The position numbers were made by a program, and so were the translations under genes. From positions 62,001 to 126,000 of the forward strand of contig JAOARP010000058.1 in NCBI GenBank assembly GCA_025210525.1: 64,000 nucleotides of DNA, in the 5' to 3' direction. The notes beneath the pieces are model-generated. The model was not told the origin of the DNA. It did not search any database and was given only the letters and a program-made list of their open reading frames with translations. Each line of letters starts with the position of its first letter. The first letter of the stretch is position 1. Below are positions 15,094-24,300 of this stretch, piece by piece. The DNA comes from Marinisporobacter sp. (GTDB lineage Bacteria; Bacillota; Clostridia; Peptostreptococcales; Thermotaleaceae).

Positions 15094-16887
15094 ATGCAAA
15101 AGAAAATTTTTGTAACTTATACGATCCTTATTTTGATAGGAATTATACTAACGGGACTATTAACCCTTAATTTTGTAAGAACTAGTTATGTAGAAAACAT
15201 GGAGGATAAATTAATTACGAATGCGAAACTAATCAATCAATTTATAAAGGGAAAAGCAGAAGAAAAATCATTTAAAGATATAGATTTTTCTAAGTATGCT
15301 AATGAGTATGGCGAGCAAATAGATGCAAGGATTACTTTTGTTAATAATGATGGAAAAGTGATTGGAGACTCAGAAATTCGTTCTGAAATCTTATCTGAAA
15401 TAGAAAATCATGCCTATAGACCTGAAGTGAAAAAAGCGTTAAAGGGTGAAGTGGGAAAAAGTGAAAGATGGAGTACGACCACAGAAACAGATTATATTTA
15501 TATTGCAGTGCCTATTAAAATAGAAAATAAAATTTATGGCATTACTCGATTGGCATTGCCTTTAAAAGAAATGAAAAAGTTAAATTATGAGCTTTTTCAA
15601 AATACGCTGATTGCTGCCCTGTGCGGATTGTTAGTAACGACTGTATTAGGCTATAGATTTGTAAATAATGTAGCGAAACCTATAAAAAAAGTGACGAAGA
15701 CTGCAAAAAAAATTGCAAATGGTAATTTTGGAGATAAGGTTTATATTAAAAGTAATGATGAAATAGGCATACTGGTGGATACTTTTAATATCATGTCTGA
15801 AAAGCTCAATGAAACCATATCAGAGATACAAGATAAAAATACAAAGCTTCAGTCAACATTAGCTAGTATGAATGAAGCATTATTTGCTATTGACAGAGCC
15901 TTTAAGATTATATTAATTAATCCTGTGGCAATGGAGTTGTTTCACATCGAAGATGAGGATGTATATGGAAAGCATATCTTAGAGGTTGTTAGAAACAACA
16001 AATTGCACGATGTATTAAAAGATATTATTCATAATAAAAATGTAGGGGAAAGAGAAGTTGTTATTGATTACCCTGAAACAAAGATACTAAAATTATATAC
16101 AAACTTTATAAGATTAGATATGGATCCGAATAGAATTATTGGTGTAATGGCTCTTATTCAAGATGTAACAGAAATGAGAAAATTAGAAAATATGCGTACA
16201 GAATTTGTAGCAAATGTATCTCATGAATTAAAGACTCCTTTGACTTCTATTAGTGGGTTTATTGAGACTTTAAAAAGTGGTGCTATGGAGAATGAAAAAG
16301 TAAGAAAGAGATTCTTAGATATTATAGATATAGAAACAGAACGATTAAAAAGATTGATTGATGATTTACTTACTCTTTCAGCCATCGAAAATCATAAAGT
16401 AGCTGCAAATAAAGATATAATTCATATAAAAGAGATTATTGGTCAAATGAATATGCTAACGGATTCCTTAGCAAAGCAAAAGGAGATAGATTATGGTACA
16501 GAATTAGAAGCTAACTTACCACCTATTTATGGAAATCGTGACTTGTTTAAGCAAATGATTCTTAACCTTGTAGAAAATGCAATTAAATATACACCAGAGA
16601 GTGGACAAGTTAAAGTATTAGCATATAAAAGATATGATCATATTTTTATTGTAGTAAAAGATACAGGAATAGGTATTCCGAAAGAGCATATACCAAGACT
16701 GTTTGAACGCTTTTACAGGGTGGATAAAGCTAGATCAAGAAAAATTGGTGGTACGGGGCTCGGATTAGCTATTGTAAAGCATATTGTATTGTCTTTTGAT
16801 GGAGAGATTAAGGTGAATAGTAAATTAGGTAAGGGGTCTGAGTTTATTGTGAGGATTCCTATAAAGGGAAGAGAAAAACAAGATTAA
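15094..16887 (+). CDS. phoR: PhoR-type sensor histidine kinase
   Basis: The 597-aa membrane kinase partners with PhoP. Order of domains: membrane segment at about 5-27, an extracellular PAS-like sensor (about 30-165), a second membrane segment (about 170-188), HAMP (about 190-245), PAS (about 250-355), HisKA with the phospho-acceptor His377 in NVSHELKTPL, and HATPase with NLVENAIKYTPESG, DTGIGIP and GGTGLGLAIV. It starts 9 bases after phoP. Its last codons form the ascending arm of a terminator, so pstS is expressed from its own PhoP-dependent promoter. Confidence 0.92.
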   Translation: MQKKIFVTYTILILIGIILTGLLTLNFVRTSYVENMEDKLITNAKLINQFIKGKAEEKSFKDIDFSKYANEYGEQIDARITFVNNDGKVIGDSEIRSEILSEIENHAYRPEVKKALKGEVGKSERWSTTTETDYIYIAVPIKIENKIYGITRLALPLKEMKKLNYELFQNTLIAALCGLLVTTVLGYRFVNNVAKPIKKVTKTAKKIANGNFGDKVYIKSNDEIGILVDTFNIMSEKLNETISEIQDKNTKLQSTLASMNEALFAIDRAFKIILINPVAMELFHIEDEDVYGKHILEVVRNNKLHDVLKDIIHNKNVGEREVVIDYPETKILKLYTNFIRLDMDPNRIIGVMALIQDVTEMRKLENMRTEFVANVSHELKTPLTSISGFIETLKSGAMENEKVRKRFLDIIDIETERLKRLIDDLLTLSAIENHKVAANKDIIHIKEIIGQMNMLTDSLAKQKEIDYGTELEANLPPIYGNRDLFKQMILNLVENAIKYTPESGQVKVLAYKRYDHIFIVVKDTGIGIPKEHIPRLFERFYRVDKARSRKIGGTGLGLAIVKHIVLSFDGEIKVNSKLGKGSEFIVRIPIKGREKQD

Positions 16888-16910
16888 ATTGTTTTTCTCT
16901 TTTTCTTTTT
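16871..16910 (+). terminator. Terminator at the end of phoR
   Basis: AGAGAAAAACAA within the last phoR codons pairs with TTGTTTTTCTCT at 16889-16900, followed by TTTTCTTTTT. It directly abuts the PhoP boxes of pstS. Confidence 0.8.
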
Positions 16911-16962
16911 AACATCTATTTAACAATCTCTTTATTTTTAGTTAACATAAGGAAACTATACT
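16909..16962 (+). promoter_or_regulatory. PhoP-box array and promoter of pstS
   Basis: TTAACA occurs at 16909, 16920 and 16942, with a degenerate TTTATT at 16931, giving four hexamers at an exact 11-bp period, the pattern of PhoP-binding direct repeats in Bacillus. TATACT at 16957-16962 is a plausible -10. pstS is therefore predicted to be induced by phosphate starvation. Confidence 0.8.
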
Positions 16963-17033
16963 AAGTATGTAAAGTTTGAGATTTGAGGGAGGATCAAATT
17001 TTGACATTAAAAAATGAATGGGGGAAAAGTACA

Positions 17034-17897
17034 ATGAAAAAGATTTTATCTTTAGCTTTAATACTTATGTTAGGGGTTACTATGTTAGCAGGATGTGGAA
17101 GTAAGGAAGAGGCAAAAGCAGAAGAAAAAACAGATGAGAATGTATTATCAGGAAAAGTTGTTATTGCAGGTTCTACATCAGTACAGCCATTATCAGAAGA
17201 GTTAGCAGCTGTATTTATGGAAAAGTATCCAGAAGTATCTGTTGAAGTACAAGGTGGCGGTTCAAGTGTGGGGGTAAAATCAGCAGCAGAAAAAATAGCT
17301 GATATTGGTGCAGCTTCAAGAGAAGTGAAAGAATCAGAAAAAGAATTAGGATTAACAGAGTATGTAATTGCTAAGGATGGTATTGCTGTTGTAGTAAATC
17401 CATCTAATGAAGTAGCAGATCTAACACTAGAGCAAATAAAGAAAATATTCACAGGGGAGATCACAAACTGGAAAGAGCTTGGAGGAAAAGAGCAAGCAAT
17501 CACAGTTGTAAGTAGAGAAGAAGGTTCAGGTACAAGAGGTGCCTTTGTAGAGATTACGAAAGTAGAGAGTAAAAATGCTGAAGGTAAGAAAGTTGATAAA
17601 ACAACTAAAAATGCATTAGTACAACCATCTACAGGTGCTGTAAAGCAAACTGTTGCAAATACACCAGATGCAATTGGTTATATTTCAATGGGTGCAATGG
17701 ATGATACAGTAAAACCAGTGAAAGTAGAAGGGGTAGAAGCTAATGAAGAAATGGCTAAGGAAGGAACATATAAAATAGCAAGACCTTTCTTATACCTAAC
17801 AAATGGAAAAGAATCAGAAGTAGTTCAAGCTTACATTGAGTTTGTTTTAAATGAAGGACAGGAAGTTGTAAAGGAAGAATTTATTTCAGTAAAATAA
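17034..17897 (+). CDS. pstS: PstS, phosphate-binding lipoprotein
   Basis: This is the extracellular phosphate-binding lipoprotein of the Pst ABC importer. A signal peptide ends in the lipobox LAGC with the lipidated Cys at about residue 21. The ligand-binding domain has AGSTSVQPLSEEL, the QGGGSSVGVKSA loop and SREEGSGTRGAF, which contact phosphate in the family. I prefer ATG 17034 (GGGGG 9 bases upstream), which gives a normal signal peptide; TTG 17001 behind GGGAGG is an alternative. The product is 287 aa. A strong hairpin after the gene should raise pstS output relative to the membrane subunits. Confidence 0.93.
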   Translation: MKKILSLALILMLGVTMLAGCGSKEEAKAEEKTDENVLSGKVVIAGSTSVQPLSEELAAVFMEKYPEVSVEVQGGGSSVGVKSAAEKIADIGAASREVKESEKELGLTEYVIAKDGIAVVVNPSNEVADLTLEQIKKIFTGEITNWKELGGKEQAITVVSREEGSGTRGAFVEITKVESKNAEGKKVDKTTKNALVQPSTGAVKQTVANTPDAIGYISMGAMDDTVKPVKVEGVEANEEMAKEGTYKIARPFLYLTNGKESEVVQAYIEFVLNEGQEVVKEEFISVK

Positions 17898-17937
17898 TTT
17901 TACAAAATACGATGGATTGAATATCCTCCCATGATAT

Positions 17938-17972
17938 AAGCATAAGGCGGTTTTAAACCGCCTTATGCTTAT
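17938..17972 (+). terminator. Hairpin between pstS and pstC
   Basis: AAGCATAAGGCGGTTT pairs perfectly with AAACCGCCTTATGCTT, followed by ATTTT. A very stable stem that can act as a terminator or protect the pstS transcript end. Confidence 0.85.
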
Positions 17973-17991
17973 TTTAAAGTTATTTGTTTCT

Positions 17992-18019
17992 TTAACATGA
18001 ATTTAACATAGAATTAATC
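17992..18019 (+). promoter_or_regulatory. Second PhoP-box array, upstream of pstC
   Basis: TTAACA at 17992 and 18003 and TTAATC at 18014 keep the same 11-bp period as the pstS array. This suggests that pstCAB-phoU has its own PhoP-controlled promoter beyond the hairpin. Confidence 0.65.
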
Positions 18020-18084
18020 TTTATATAAAGATTAGATATTATTATAAGTTTGGGAGGAATAATTATTTGGGAGGCGTTTTAAGT

Positions 18085-18969
18085 ATGAAAAAATACGAAA
18101 AAGTTATTGAGGGAATACTTTTGATTTGTGCAGCAATGGCAACCATATCTGTATTTGTAATTACGCTATTTATATTTAAGGAGGGAGTACCTATTCTTAA
18201 GGAGTATGGTGTAATGAATTTCTTGTTTGGAAAGACATGGGCACCTACAAATGGAGAATATGGTGCTTTTCCCATGATCATGGGATCTATATCAGTAACC
18301 TTAGGAGCATTAATAATAGGTGTTCCTATGGGTATCACTTGTGCAGTATTTTTAGCAGAAATTGCTCCAAAATCTATTGTAAAAGTATTTAAACCAGCTG
18401 TTGAATTATTAGCAGGAATTCCCTCTGTCATATATGGATTCTTTGGATTATCTATTCTTGTTCCATTCATAAGAATGTATATATTACCTATTATACAGAG
18501 GGTGAATCCAGACGCTTATACATCGGGATATAGTATTTTGGCAGGAGCTATGATTCTTGCCATTATGATCTTACCAACTATTGTAAATATTTCTGAGAAT
18601 GCTATAAGATCTGTGCCTATAGAGTATAAACAAGGATCTCTTGCTCTAGGTGCATCTCATTTCGAAACCATTACAAAAGTAATTATTCCTGCGGCTAAAT
18701 CTGGAATTATTACATCTGTTGTCTTAGGAATGGGAAGAGCTGTTGGAGAAACTATGGCAGTTATTCTTATTACGGGAAATATGCCTAAGATTCCAGGAAG
18801 TATGCTAGATTCTGTTGCAACACTTACAGGAACCATTGCTATGGAAATGGGATATGCAACACCTATGCACCAAAAGGCGTTATTTGCTACAGGAATTATT
18901 CTATTTGTATTTATTATGTTGTTAAATGTTACAGCCACAACAACGATGAAGAGATTGGGGGCGAAGTAG
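18085..18969 (+). CDS. pstC: PstC, phosphate ABC transporter permease
   Basis: One of two inner-membrane permease subunits of the Pst importer. The 294-aa protein has about six membrane segments and the permease signature region ALGASHFETITKVIIPAAKSGI near residue 190, where the ATPase docks. ATG 18085 lies 10 bases after GGGAGG; TTG 18067, behind an earlier GGGAGG, would add six residues. pstA starts 4 bases after it. Expression is expected under low phosphate from the PhoP boxes at 17992-18019. Confidence 0.93.
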   Translation: MKKYEKVIEGILLICAAMATISVFVITLFIFKEGVPILKEYGVMNFLFGKTWAPTNGEYGAFPMIMGSISVTLGALIIGVPMGITCAVFLAEIAPKSIVKVFKPAVELLAGIPSVIYGFFGLSILVPFIRMYILPIIQRVNPDAYTSGYSILAGAMILAIMILPTIVNISENAIRSVPIEYKQGSLALGASHFETITKVIIPAAKSGIITSVVLGMGRAVGETMAVILITGNMPKIPGSMLDSVATLTGTIAMEMGYATPMHQKALFATGIILFVFIMLLNVTATTTMKRLGAK

Positions 18970-18973
18970 AACT

Positions 18974-19861
18974 ATGATTGTAGATACAAATACACATACA
19001 GAGAAATTAGCTATGGAAAAGAAAAATATAAAAATAAAAGAAAAAATAGCTTATTTATGGGTATATATTGCAGCGACATTAACGATTTTAGCCTTACTAT
19101 CCATTATTGGATATGTTCTAATGAATGGAGTAAAGCATATTAATTTAGACTTTTTCATACAAGATCCAAAGAGTATGGGAAGAAAGGGTGGCATTTTCTC
19201 TATTATCCTTGGGACTAGCTATTTAACTTTGGTATCTATTATGATTGCTACACCTATAGGTGTTTGTGCAGCTATTTATTTAACAGAGTATGCTAAAGAA
19301 AATAAACTTGTAAAACTAATAAGATTTGGTACGGAAACTTTAGCAGGAATTCCTTCCATTATATTTGGATTATTTGGATTTGTATTCTTTGTAATATTTT
19401 TAAAGTTAAGATGGTCTATTCTATCAGGTGGATTAACTCTTGCATTAATGATTCTTCCGACTCTTATTCGTGCTACAGAAGAATCTATTAAAACCGTTCC
19501 AAGATCCTTCAGAGAAGGTAGTTTAGCTTTAGGGGCTACAAAATGGGAGACCATTGTAAAGGTAGTTCTTCCAAGTAGTATATCTGGAATACTAACAGGA
19601 CTCATACTAGGAATAGGTAGAGCCGTAGGAGAAACAGCTGCTGTCATGTTAACAGCTGGAAGCTCTTTAGGATTACCAAAGACAATTATGGATCCTGCCA
19701 GAACTATGTCTGTTCATTTATACCTATTAGCTTCAGAAGGGTTATCAAAGGAAAAAACTTTTGCAACAGCATCAGTACTGATTATACTGGTCCTATGTAT
19801 TAACTTTTTAGCCAATACGATTGCCAATAAATATATGAAGAATACTAAGGTTGCGTCTTAG
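18974..19861 (+). CDS. pstA: PstA, phosphate ABC transporter permease
   Basis: The second permease subunit of the Pst importer, 295 aa. A cytoplasmic N-terminal tail of about 30 residues is followed by about six membrane segments; the ATPase-docking loop is visible as SLALGATKWETIVKVVLPSS near residue 180, with GIGRAVGETAAVMLTAG after it. It starts 4 bases after pstC, overlapping its ribosome site, and pstB follows 15 bases later. Confidence 0.93.
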   Translation: MIVDTNTHTEKLAMEKKNIKIKEKIAYLWVYIAATLTILALLSIIGYVLMNGVKHINLDFFIQDPKSMGRKGGIFSIILGTSYLTLVSIMIATPIGVCAAIYLTEYAKENKLVKLIRFGTETLAGIPSIIFGLFGFVFFVIFLKLRWSILSGGLTLALMILPTLIRATEESIKTVPRSFREGSLALGATKWETIVKVVLPSSISGILTGLILGIGRAVGETAAVMLTAGSSLGLPKTIMDPARTMSVHLYLLASEGLSKEKTFATASVLIILVLCINFLANTIANKYMKNTKVAS

Positions 19862-19876
19862 AAAGGAGATAAAGAC

Positions 19877-20638
19877 ATGTCAAACAATCCTAAGATCAGG
19901 GTGAAAAATTTAAATCTTTTTTATGGAGAATTTCAAGCATTAACAGATATCAATATAGAGATGAAGGAAAATAAGGTAACGGCTCTTATTGGACCTTCAG
20001 GATGTGGAAAATCAACATTTTTAAGGACTTTAAATAGAATGAACGACTTGATTGATTCTGTGAAAATTAATGGACAAATCCTTTTAGATGGATTAGATAT
20101 TTATAGTGACCAATGTGATTTAATTAATTTAAGAAAAAATGTGGGAATGGTTTTTCAAAAACCTAATCCATTTCCTAAAACAATATATGAAAATATTGCT
20201 TATGGACCGAAAATACATGGAATAAAAGATAAATCAAGATTAGATGAAATAATAGAAAAAAGTTTAAAAGGAGCAGCTCTTTGGGATGAAGTAAAGGACC
20301 GATTAGATAAACCTGCTTTAGGGTTGTCTGGTGGGCAGCAGCAAAGATTATGCATTGCAAGATGTTTAGCAGTTGAGCCGAATGTAATCTTAATGGATGA
20401 ACCAACTTCAGCACTAGATCCTATATCGACCTTAAAGGTGGAGAATTTATTAGATGAATTAAAAAAAGATTATACTATTGTCATAGTAACACATAATATG
20501 CAGCAAGCAGGAAGAGTATCAGACGATACAGCATTTTTTTTAAATGGAGAGATTATAGAGACGGATTCAACAGATAATATTTTTTCTAAGCCTAGAGATA
20601 AAAGAACAGAAGATTATATTACAGGAAGATTTGGTTAA
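19877..20638 (+). CDS. pstB: PstB, phosphate ABC transporter ATPase
   Basis: The ATPase that powers phosphate import. The 253-aa protein has Walker [10 protein letters not shown] near residue 39, the PstB-specific [13 protein letters not shown] after the Q-loop, the signature [13 protein letters not shown] near residue 150, Walker [13 protein letters not shown] near residue 170 and the switch His in IVTHNM. AAAGGAG precedes ATG 19877. All catalytic motifs are intact. Confidence 0.97.
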   Translation: MSNNPKIRVKNLNLFYGEFQALTDINIEMKENKVTALIGPSGCGKSTFLRTLNRMNDLIDSVKINGQILLDGLDIYSDQCDLINLRKNVGMVFQKPNPFPKTIYENIAYGPKIHGIKDKSRLDEIIEKSLKGAALWDEVKDRLDKPALGLSGGQQQRLCIARCLAVEPNVILMDEPTSALDPISTLKVENLLDELKKDYTIVIVTHNMQQAGRVSDDTAFFLNGEIIETDSTDNIFSKPRDKRTEDYITGRFG

Positions 20639-20656
20639 AGAGAGGGAGGAATTAAA

Positions 20657-21307
20657 ATGCCGAGATTACAATTAGCCAATGAGTTAGCAAAGCTTCACAA
20701 TGATCTGTTAAAGCTAGGGAGTATGGCAGAAGAAGCTATATTGAATGGAATAAAATCTTTAAAGGATCAAGATATCATTCTTGCAAGGAAAGTGATTGAT
20801 GGAGATCAAGCTACAAATAAATTAGAAGAAGAAATTGAAGATAAATGTATTAAATTAATTGCTACCCAACAGCCTATGGCTATTGATTTAAGAGAAATTT
20901 GTTCTATTTTAAGATTAATTGCAGACCTTGAAAGAATGGCTGATCATGCTGTAGATATTGCTAAAATTACTATAAAGATGGCAAATGAAAAATATATGAA
21001 ATCATTAATAGATATACCAAGAATGGCGGATTTAGCCACAGATATGGTGAAGAAATCTTTAGATGCATTTGTAAAAAAAGATGTTCAATTAGCAAAAGAG
21101 ACTTGGGCATTAGATGAAAGGGTAGATGAAATATATAATCAAATATATAGAGAACTTCTTACTTATATGATGGAAGACCCTAAAAAAATCACCCAGTCTA
21201 CAAACTTTTTATTTATTTGTTCTCATATTGAACGAATTGCAGATTATGCCAAAAATGTATGTGAAAAAGTTGTATATATCCAAACAGGAGATTATTGGAT
21301 GAAATAG
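20657..21307 (+). CDS. phoU: PhoU, phosphate signalling protein
   Basis: PhoU connects the Pst transporter to the PhoR kinase and limits phosphate uptake. The 216-aa helical protein has two repeats of the PhoU domain; the metal-binding motif E/DxxxD appears as ADLERMADHAVDIAK near residue 90 and as HIERIADYAKNVCE near residue 192. AGGGAGG precedes ATG 20657. It ends the pst operon and is followed by a hairpin. Confidence 0.96.
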   Translation: MPRLQLANELAKLHNDLLKLGSMAEEAILNGIKSLKDQDIILARKVIDGDQATNKLEEEIEDKCIKLIATQQPMAIDLREICSILRLIADLERMADHAVDIAKITIKMANEKYMKSLIDIPRMADLATDMVKKSLDAFVKKDVQLAKETWALDERVDEIYNQIYRELLTYMMEDPKKITQSTNFLFICSHIERIADYAKNVCEKVVYIQTGDYWMK

Positions 21308-21319
21308 TAACAAAGATGA

Positions 21320-21352
21320 GAAAGCTGTTCTGTTGAGAGAATAGTTTTCTTG
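21320..21352 (+). terminator. Terminator after phoU
   Basis: GAAAGCTGTTCT at 21320-21331 pairs over 12 positions (two G-T pairs) with 21338-21349 around a 6-base loop. The following T run is short. Confidence 0.6.
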
Positions 21353-21436
21353 TTTACATGAAATTAATACTTCTATAATATAGTTTTAAACTAGATCCTT
21401 TAAAATGAAATTAAAGAAAAGGAAGGAGAGATCATT

Positions 21437-22033
21437 ATGGATCAACTAAATATTTGTGTAGATATTGATGGGACAATTACAGAACCCTATTATTGGTTGG
21501 AAAAAGCAAATTGGTATTTTGATACAAAAATTGAGCCTAAGAATGTTACAACGTATGATATACATGAAGTTTTAGGTATACCTAGACAAGATTATTTAGA
21601 TTTTTATCATGAATTTGGAGAAGAACTTCATCTAAATGCAAAAATAAGAAAAAATGCAAAAGAAATACTTGAAAAAATCAGAAAAGAACATCATATTTAT
21701 TATGTTACTGCTAGAGAGAAAAGGATGGAATATGTGACACGAGAATGGTTTAAACGTAATGATATACCTAATGCAGAAATACACTTATTAGGAAGTCACT
21801 ATAAAGTGGAAAAGGCAAAAGAAATAAAATGCCATATTTTTATAGAAGACCGATATGAAAATGCTATTCAATTAGCTTTAGCAGGCTTTGAAGTTTTATT
21901 AATAGATTGTGAATATAATAGACAGCCCTTAATCGATGGAATTACTAGAGTATTTACTTGGAAGGACATAGAGAAAGAAATTAAGAATTATATGGATAAA
22001 AGACAAAAAAAGCTTTTAGAGGAAATAGCTTAA
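21437..22033 (+). CDS. HAD-family nucleotidase-like protein
   Basis: This 198-aa protein opens with CVDIDGTIT, the HAD nucleophile motif I with catalytic Asp pair, has YYVTAREKRM as motif II near residue 95, and IFIEDRYENA as motif IV near residue 135, with Asp in place. It matches the 5'(3')-deoxyribonucleotidase-like YqfW group (UPF0655). The substrate is not known. AGGAGAG precedes ATG 21437. It is a single gene between the pst operon and a convergent EAL gene. Confidence 0.82.
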   Translation: MDQLNICVDIDGTITEPYYWLEKANWYFDTKIEPKNVTTYDIHEVLGIPRQDYLDFYHEFGEELHLNAKIRKNAKEILEKIRKEHHIYYVTAREKRMEYVTREWFKRNDIPNAEIHLLGSHYKVEKAKEIKCHIFIEDRYENAIQLALAGFEVLLIDCEYNRQPLIDGITRVFTWKDIEKEIKNYMDKRQKKLLEEIA

Positions 22034-22058
22034 GGAATGATCCTAAAGCTATTTTTTT
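22025..22058 (+). terminator. Terminator of the HAD gene
   Basis: ATAGCTTAAGGA pairs with TCCTAAAGCTAT (one mismatch) around ATGA and runs into eight T residues. A second hairpin GATCAG/CTGATC at 22070-22088 probably serves the convergent EAL gene. Confidence 0.85.
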
Positions 22059-22086
22059 TATATAAAAAAGATCAGCAAAGAACTGA

Positions 22087-22857
22087 TCATTTATTATATT
22101 TTACAATAAGGTCCTTGATTTTTTGAGGAATTTCTTTAAATGTATATTCAGGTTTTTGCAAAAAATAACCTTGACCAGCATGTATGCCTAATTGAATGAG
22201 GATTTGTAGCTCTTCTTTTGTTTCAATGCCTTCTGCAATAAGCTTGATATTTGTTGTATTGGCTAAATAAACGAAAGCTTTGATGATAGCTTGTTTAAAA
22301 AAATCTTTATCAATATCTCTAATTAAATCCATATCTATTTTAATATAATGAGGTTTTGTTTCTGTTATGGTTCGCATACCAGAATAACCAGCCCCTGTAT
22401 CGTCTATAGCAATCTTATAGCCTTGATCAGTATAATTTTTAAGTATAGCTGTAAAACTTTTATAATCTTCAATAGCAGTTCTTTCAGTGATTTCAAAGAT
22501 GATTGATTTAGGCGAAATATTATGCTTAGATAAGAACTCTTTAGTAAAGCCTTTTTTAAAATGAATATCTTTGATAATATTCGGGTCTACGTTTAAAAAT
22601 AATAGTAAATCACTTCTTATATCACATGCTTTTTCTATTGCTTTTGTACGAAATAATAATTCTAAGTCCCATAATTTATTTTGTTGTGCAGCTACTTTTA
22701 AAAGGGCTAAAGGAGAAAATAACGGAGAATCTTTTGGACCTCGACTCAAGGCTTCATAACCAATTAAATTTCCGTCTTTGAGGCTGACAATGGGTTGAAA
22801 TAAAGTAGAAATAGTACCTGTATGAAGAATATCTTCAAATTCTTTTATATAATCCAA
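22087..22857 (-). CDS. EAL-domain cyclic-di-GMP phosphodiesterase
   Basis: A stand-alone EAL domain of 256 aa that should hydrolyse cyclic di-GMP. Visible catalytic motifs are GYEALSRGP, FLNVDPN, EITERTAI, IAIDDTGAGYSG, KIDMDLI and AEGIETKEELQ, the set found in active enzymes. There is no sensor domain, membrane segment or GGDEF domain, so it is cytoplasmic and its activity may be set by expression. The start is TTG at 22857 behind AGGAGGGG on the minus strand. It is divergent from the YIEGIA gene. Confidence 0.9.
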   Translation of the reverse strand: MDYIKEFEDILHTGTISTLFQPIVSLKDGNLIGYEALSRGPKDSPLFSPLALLKVAAQQNKLWDLELLFRTKAIEKACDIRSDLLLFLNVDPNIIKDIHFKKGFTKEFLSKHNISPKSIIFEITERTAIEDYKSFTAILKNYTDQGYKIAIDDTGAGYSGMRTITETKPHYIKIDMDLIRDIDKDFFKQAIIKAFVYLANTTNIKLIAEGIETKEELQILIQLGIHAGQGYFLQKPEYTFKEIPQKIKDLIVKYNK

Positions 22858-23046
22858 TGGATTCCCCTCCTAAAATAATAGTATTTGATGATTCCATTGT
22901 ATTACCATAGTGTTAAATTCTTGTTTATTTTTATTTAATTTCCTGTTAATAAACAGCGATAAAGTTTTATAATGAATAAATTTTTCATAAAACTAACCAA
23001 AAAACAAATAATAATACAAGGAACTAGAAAAATTAGGAGGATGTTC

Positions 23047-23982
23047 ATGAACAAATTTGGTATTCAAATTATTGTAGCTTTAATGATGGGATTATTGGCA
23101 AGAATTTATATGATTCGAATTGATCAAAGGCAATATCCTAGCTATCCACAAGGATTGATTTCTCATTTAACATTAGGTGTTATTGCAGCATCTCTTGGTT
23201 CTGTAGCAGTGCCTGCATTGGTACAAAAGGAATATAGTGCAGTAACTTTTTTAGCACTAGCGGCACAACAGTTCAGAGATGTTAGAAATATGGAAAGACA
23301 AAGTCTTGATAATATAGAAGGAACAGAATTAGTACCAAGAGGAACTGCTTATATAGAAGATATTGCAAAGGCTTTTGAAGCGAGAAACTATATGGTTATT
23401 ATTACCTCCCTTATGACAAGTATTACAATTTATTTCATAAAAATGATAAAACTACCTATCTATCTACAACTATTTTTTGGAATATTTGTAGGTGCTATTA
23501 CAGCTTTAGCTCTAAAGAAATTATTATCAAGGCAGTTGATTATGGAAATTGCCCAGGTAATACCTAGTAAGATTCATTTTGATGGACCCTTATTGATGGT
23601 AAGTGATGTTGTAATTATGAATATAGGATTAAAGGAATCTAGAAAAATTTATGAAGAAAGGGGAATTGCTATAGAAATTATTCCCCATGATGCAAATGCT
23701 AGAGCAACTCTTGCAAACATGGGTCAAAGACAAGCTATACAGCATAATGCAACTATTCAATTAGGAATTCGAAAGGATGTTGATGAACCAGATTTTACAC
23801 CTATTGCTAGAAGAAATCCTCATAATGGAAATATTGTTATGGCTATTATTCCTATGGAGGCCAATATAGATTTATTAGTAGAGGCAGTCAATAAAACACC
23901 AGTTTTAGAAACGGCAAAGAGAAAGCCTTTAGAATCCAAGAAAGGATCAAAAGAAAATAATCAATTGAAAGGAGAACTTTAA
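23047..23982 (+). CDS. YIEGIA family membrane protein
   Basis: This 311-aa protein belongs to the YIEGIA family named for a conserved motif, seen here as AYIEDIAKAFEARNY near residue 100. It has about four membrane segments in the N-terminal half and a soluble C-terminal half containing IIPHDANARATLANMGQRQA. The family is found in spore formers and its function is not established; Bacillus YphB is the likely counterpart. ATG 23047 follows AGGAGG; the upstream in-frame extension to 22972 lacks a ribosome site. It overlaps its partner gene by one base. Confidence 0.8.
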   Translation: MNKFGIQIIVALMMGLLARIYMIRIDQRQYPSYPQGLISHLTLGVIAASLGSVAVPALVQKEYSAVTFLALAAQQFRDVRNMERQSLDNIEGTELVPRGTAYIEDIAKAFEARNYMVIITSLMTSITIYFIKMIKLPIYLQLFFGIFVGAITALALKKLLSRQLIMEIAQVIPSKIHFDGPLLMVSDVVIMNIGLKESRKIYEERGIAIEIIPHDANARATLANMGQRQAIQHNATIQLGIRKDVDEPDFTPIARRNPHNGNIVMAIIPMEANIDLLVEAVNKTPVLETAKRKPLESKKGSKENNQLKGEL

Positions 23983-24176
23983 TGGATTTCGGAATTAAAG
24001 AAAATATTATTGCCATTATTACTACAGATAGAAGTATGGTTTCAACAACAACAGTACCTGTATTTTATGCAAAAACAGAAGAGCAAAAGGAAAGACTTGC
24101 ATTATTAGTTTCTAAAATTACTATGGGAATGGTCCATGATCTTGAAAATGGAGCCTATGTTATTGTGAAGCATTAA
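23982..24176 (+). CDS. Capping complex subunit for YIEGIA
   Basis: This 64-aa protein, starting at the ATG that overlaps the stop of the YIEGIA gene, matches the small partner always found after that gene. It begins MDFGIKENIIAIITTDR and ends LENGAYVIVKH, with no membrane segment. The one-base overlap implies translational coupling and a fixed ratio of the two products. Sporulation involvement is inferred from family distribution. Confidence 0.78.
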   Translation: MDFGIKENIIAIITTDRSMVSTTTVPVFYAKTEEQKERLALLVSKITMGMVHDLENGAYVIVKH

Positions 24177-24186
24177 GAGGATGCTC

Positions 24187-24214
24187 TTGACGATATATAA
24201 AAGTACATGATAAT
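24187..24214 (+). promoter_or_regulatory. Promoter upstream of the DUF512 gene
   Basis: TTGACG at 24187-24192 and GATAAT at 24209-24214 with a 16-bp spacer form a sigma-A-type promoter that could serve DUF512-der-gpsA. Confidence 0.5.
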
Positions 24215-24300
24215 ATTATGAGTCAGGATGTATAAAAGTAATTTTTATGCTACAATATTAGTAGCAGGTACTAAAACTAGATTTCAAGTAGGTGTTGATT

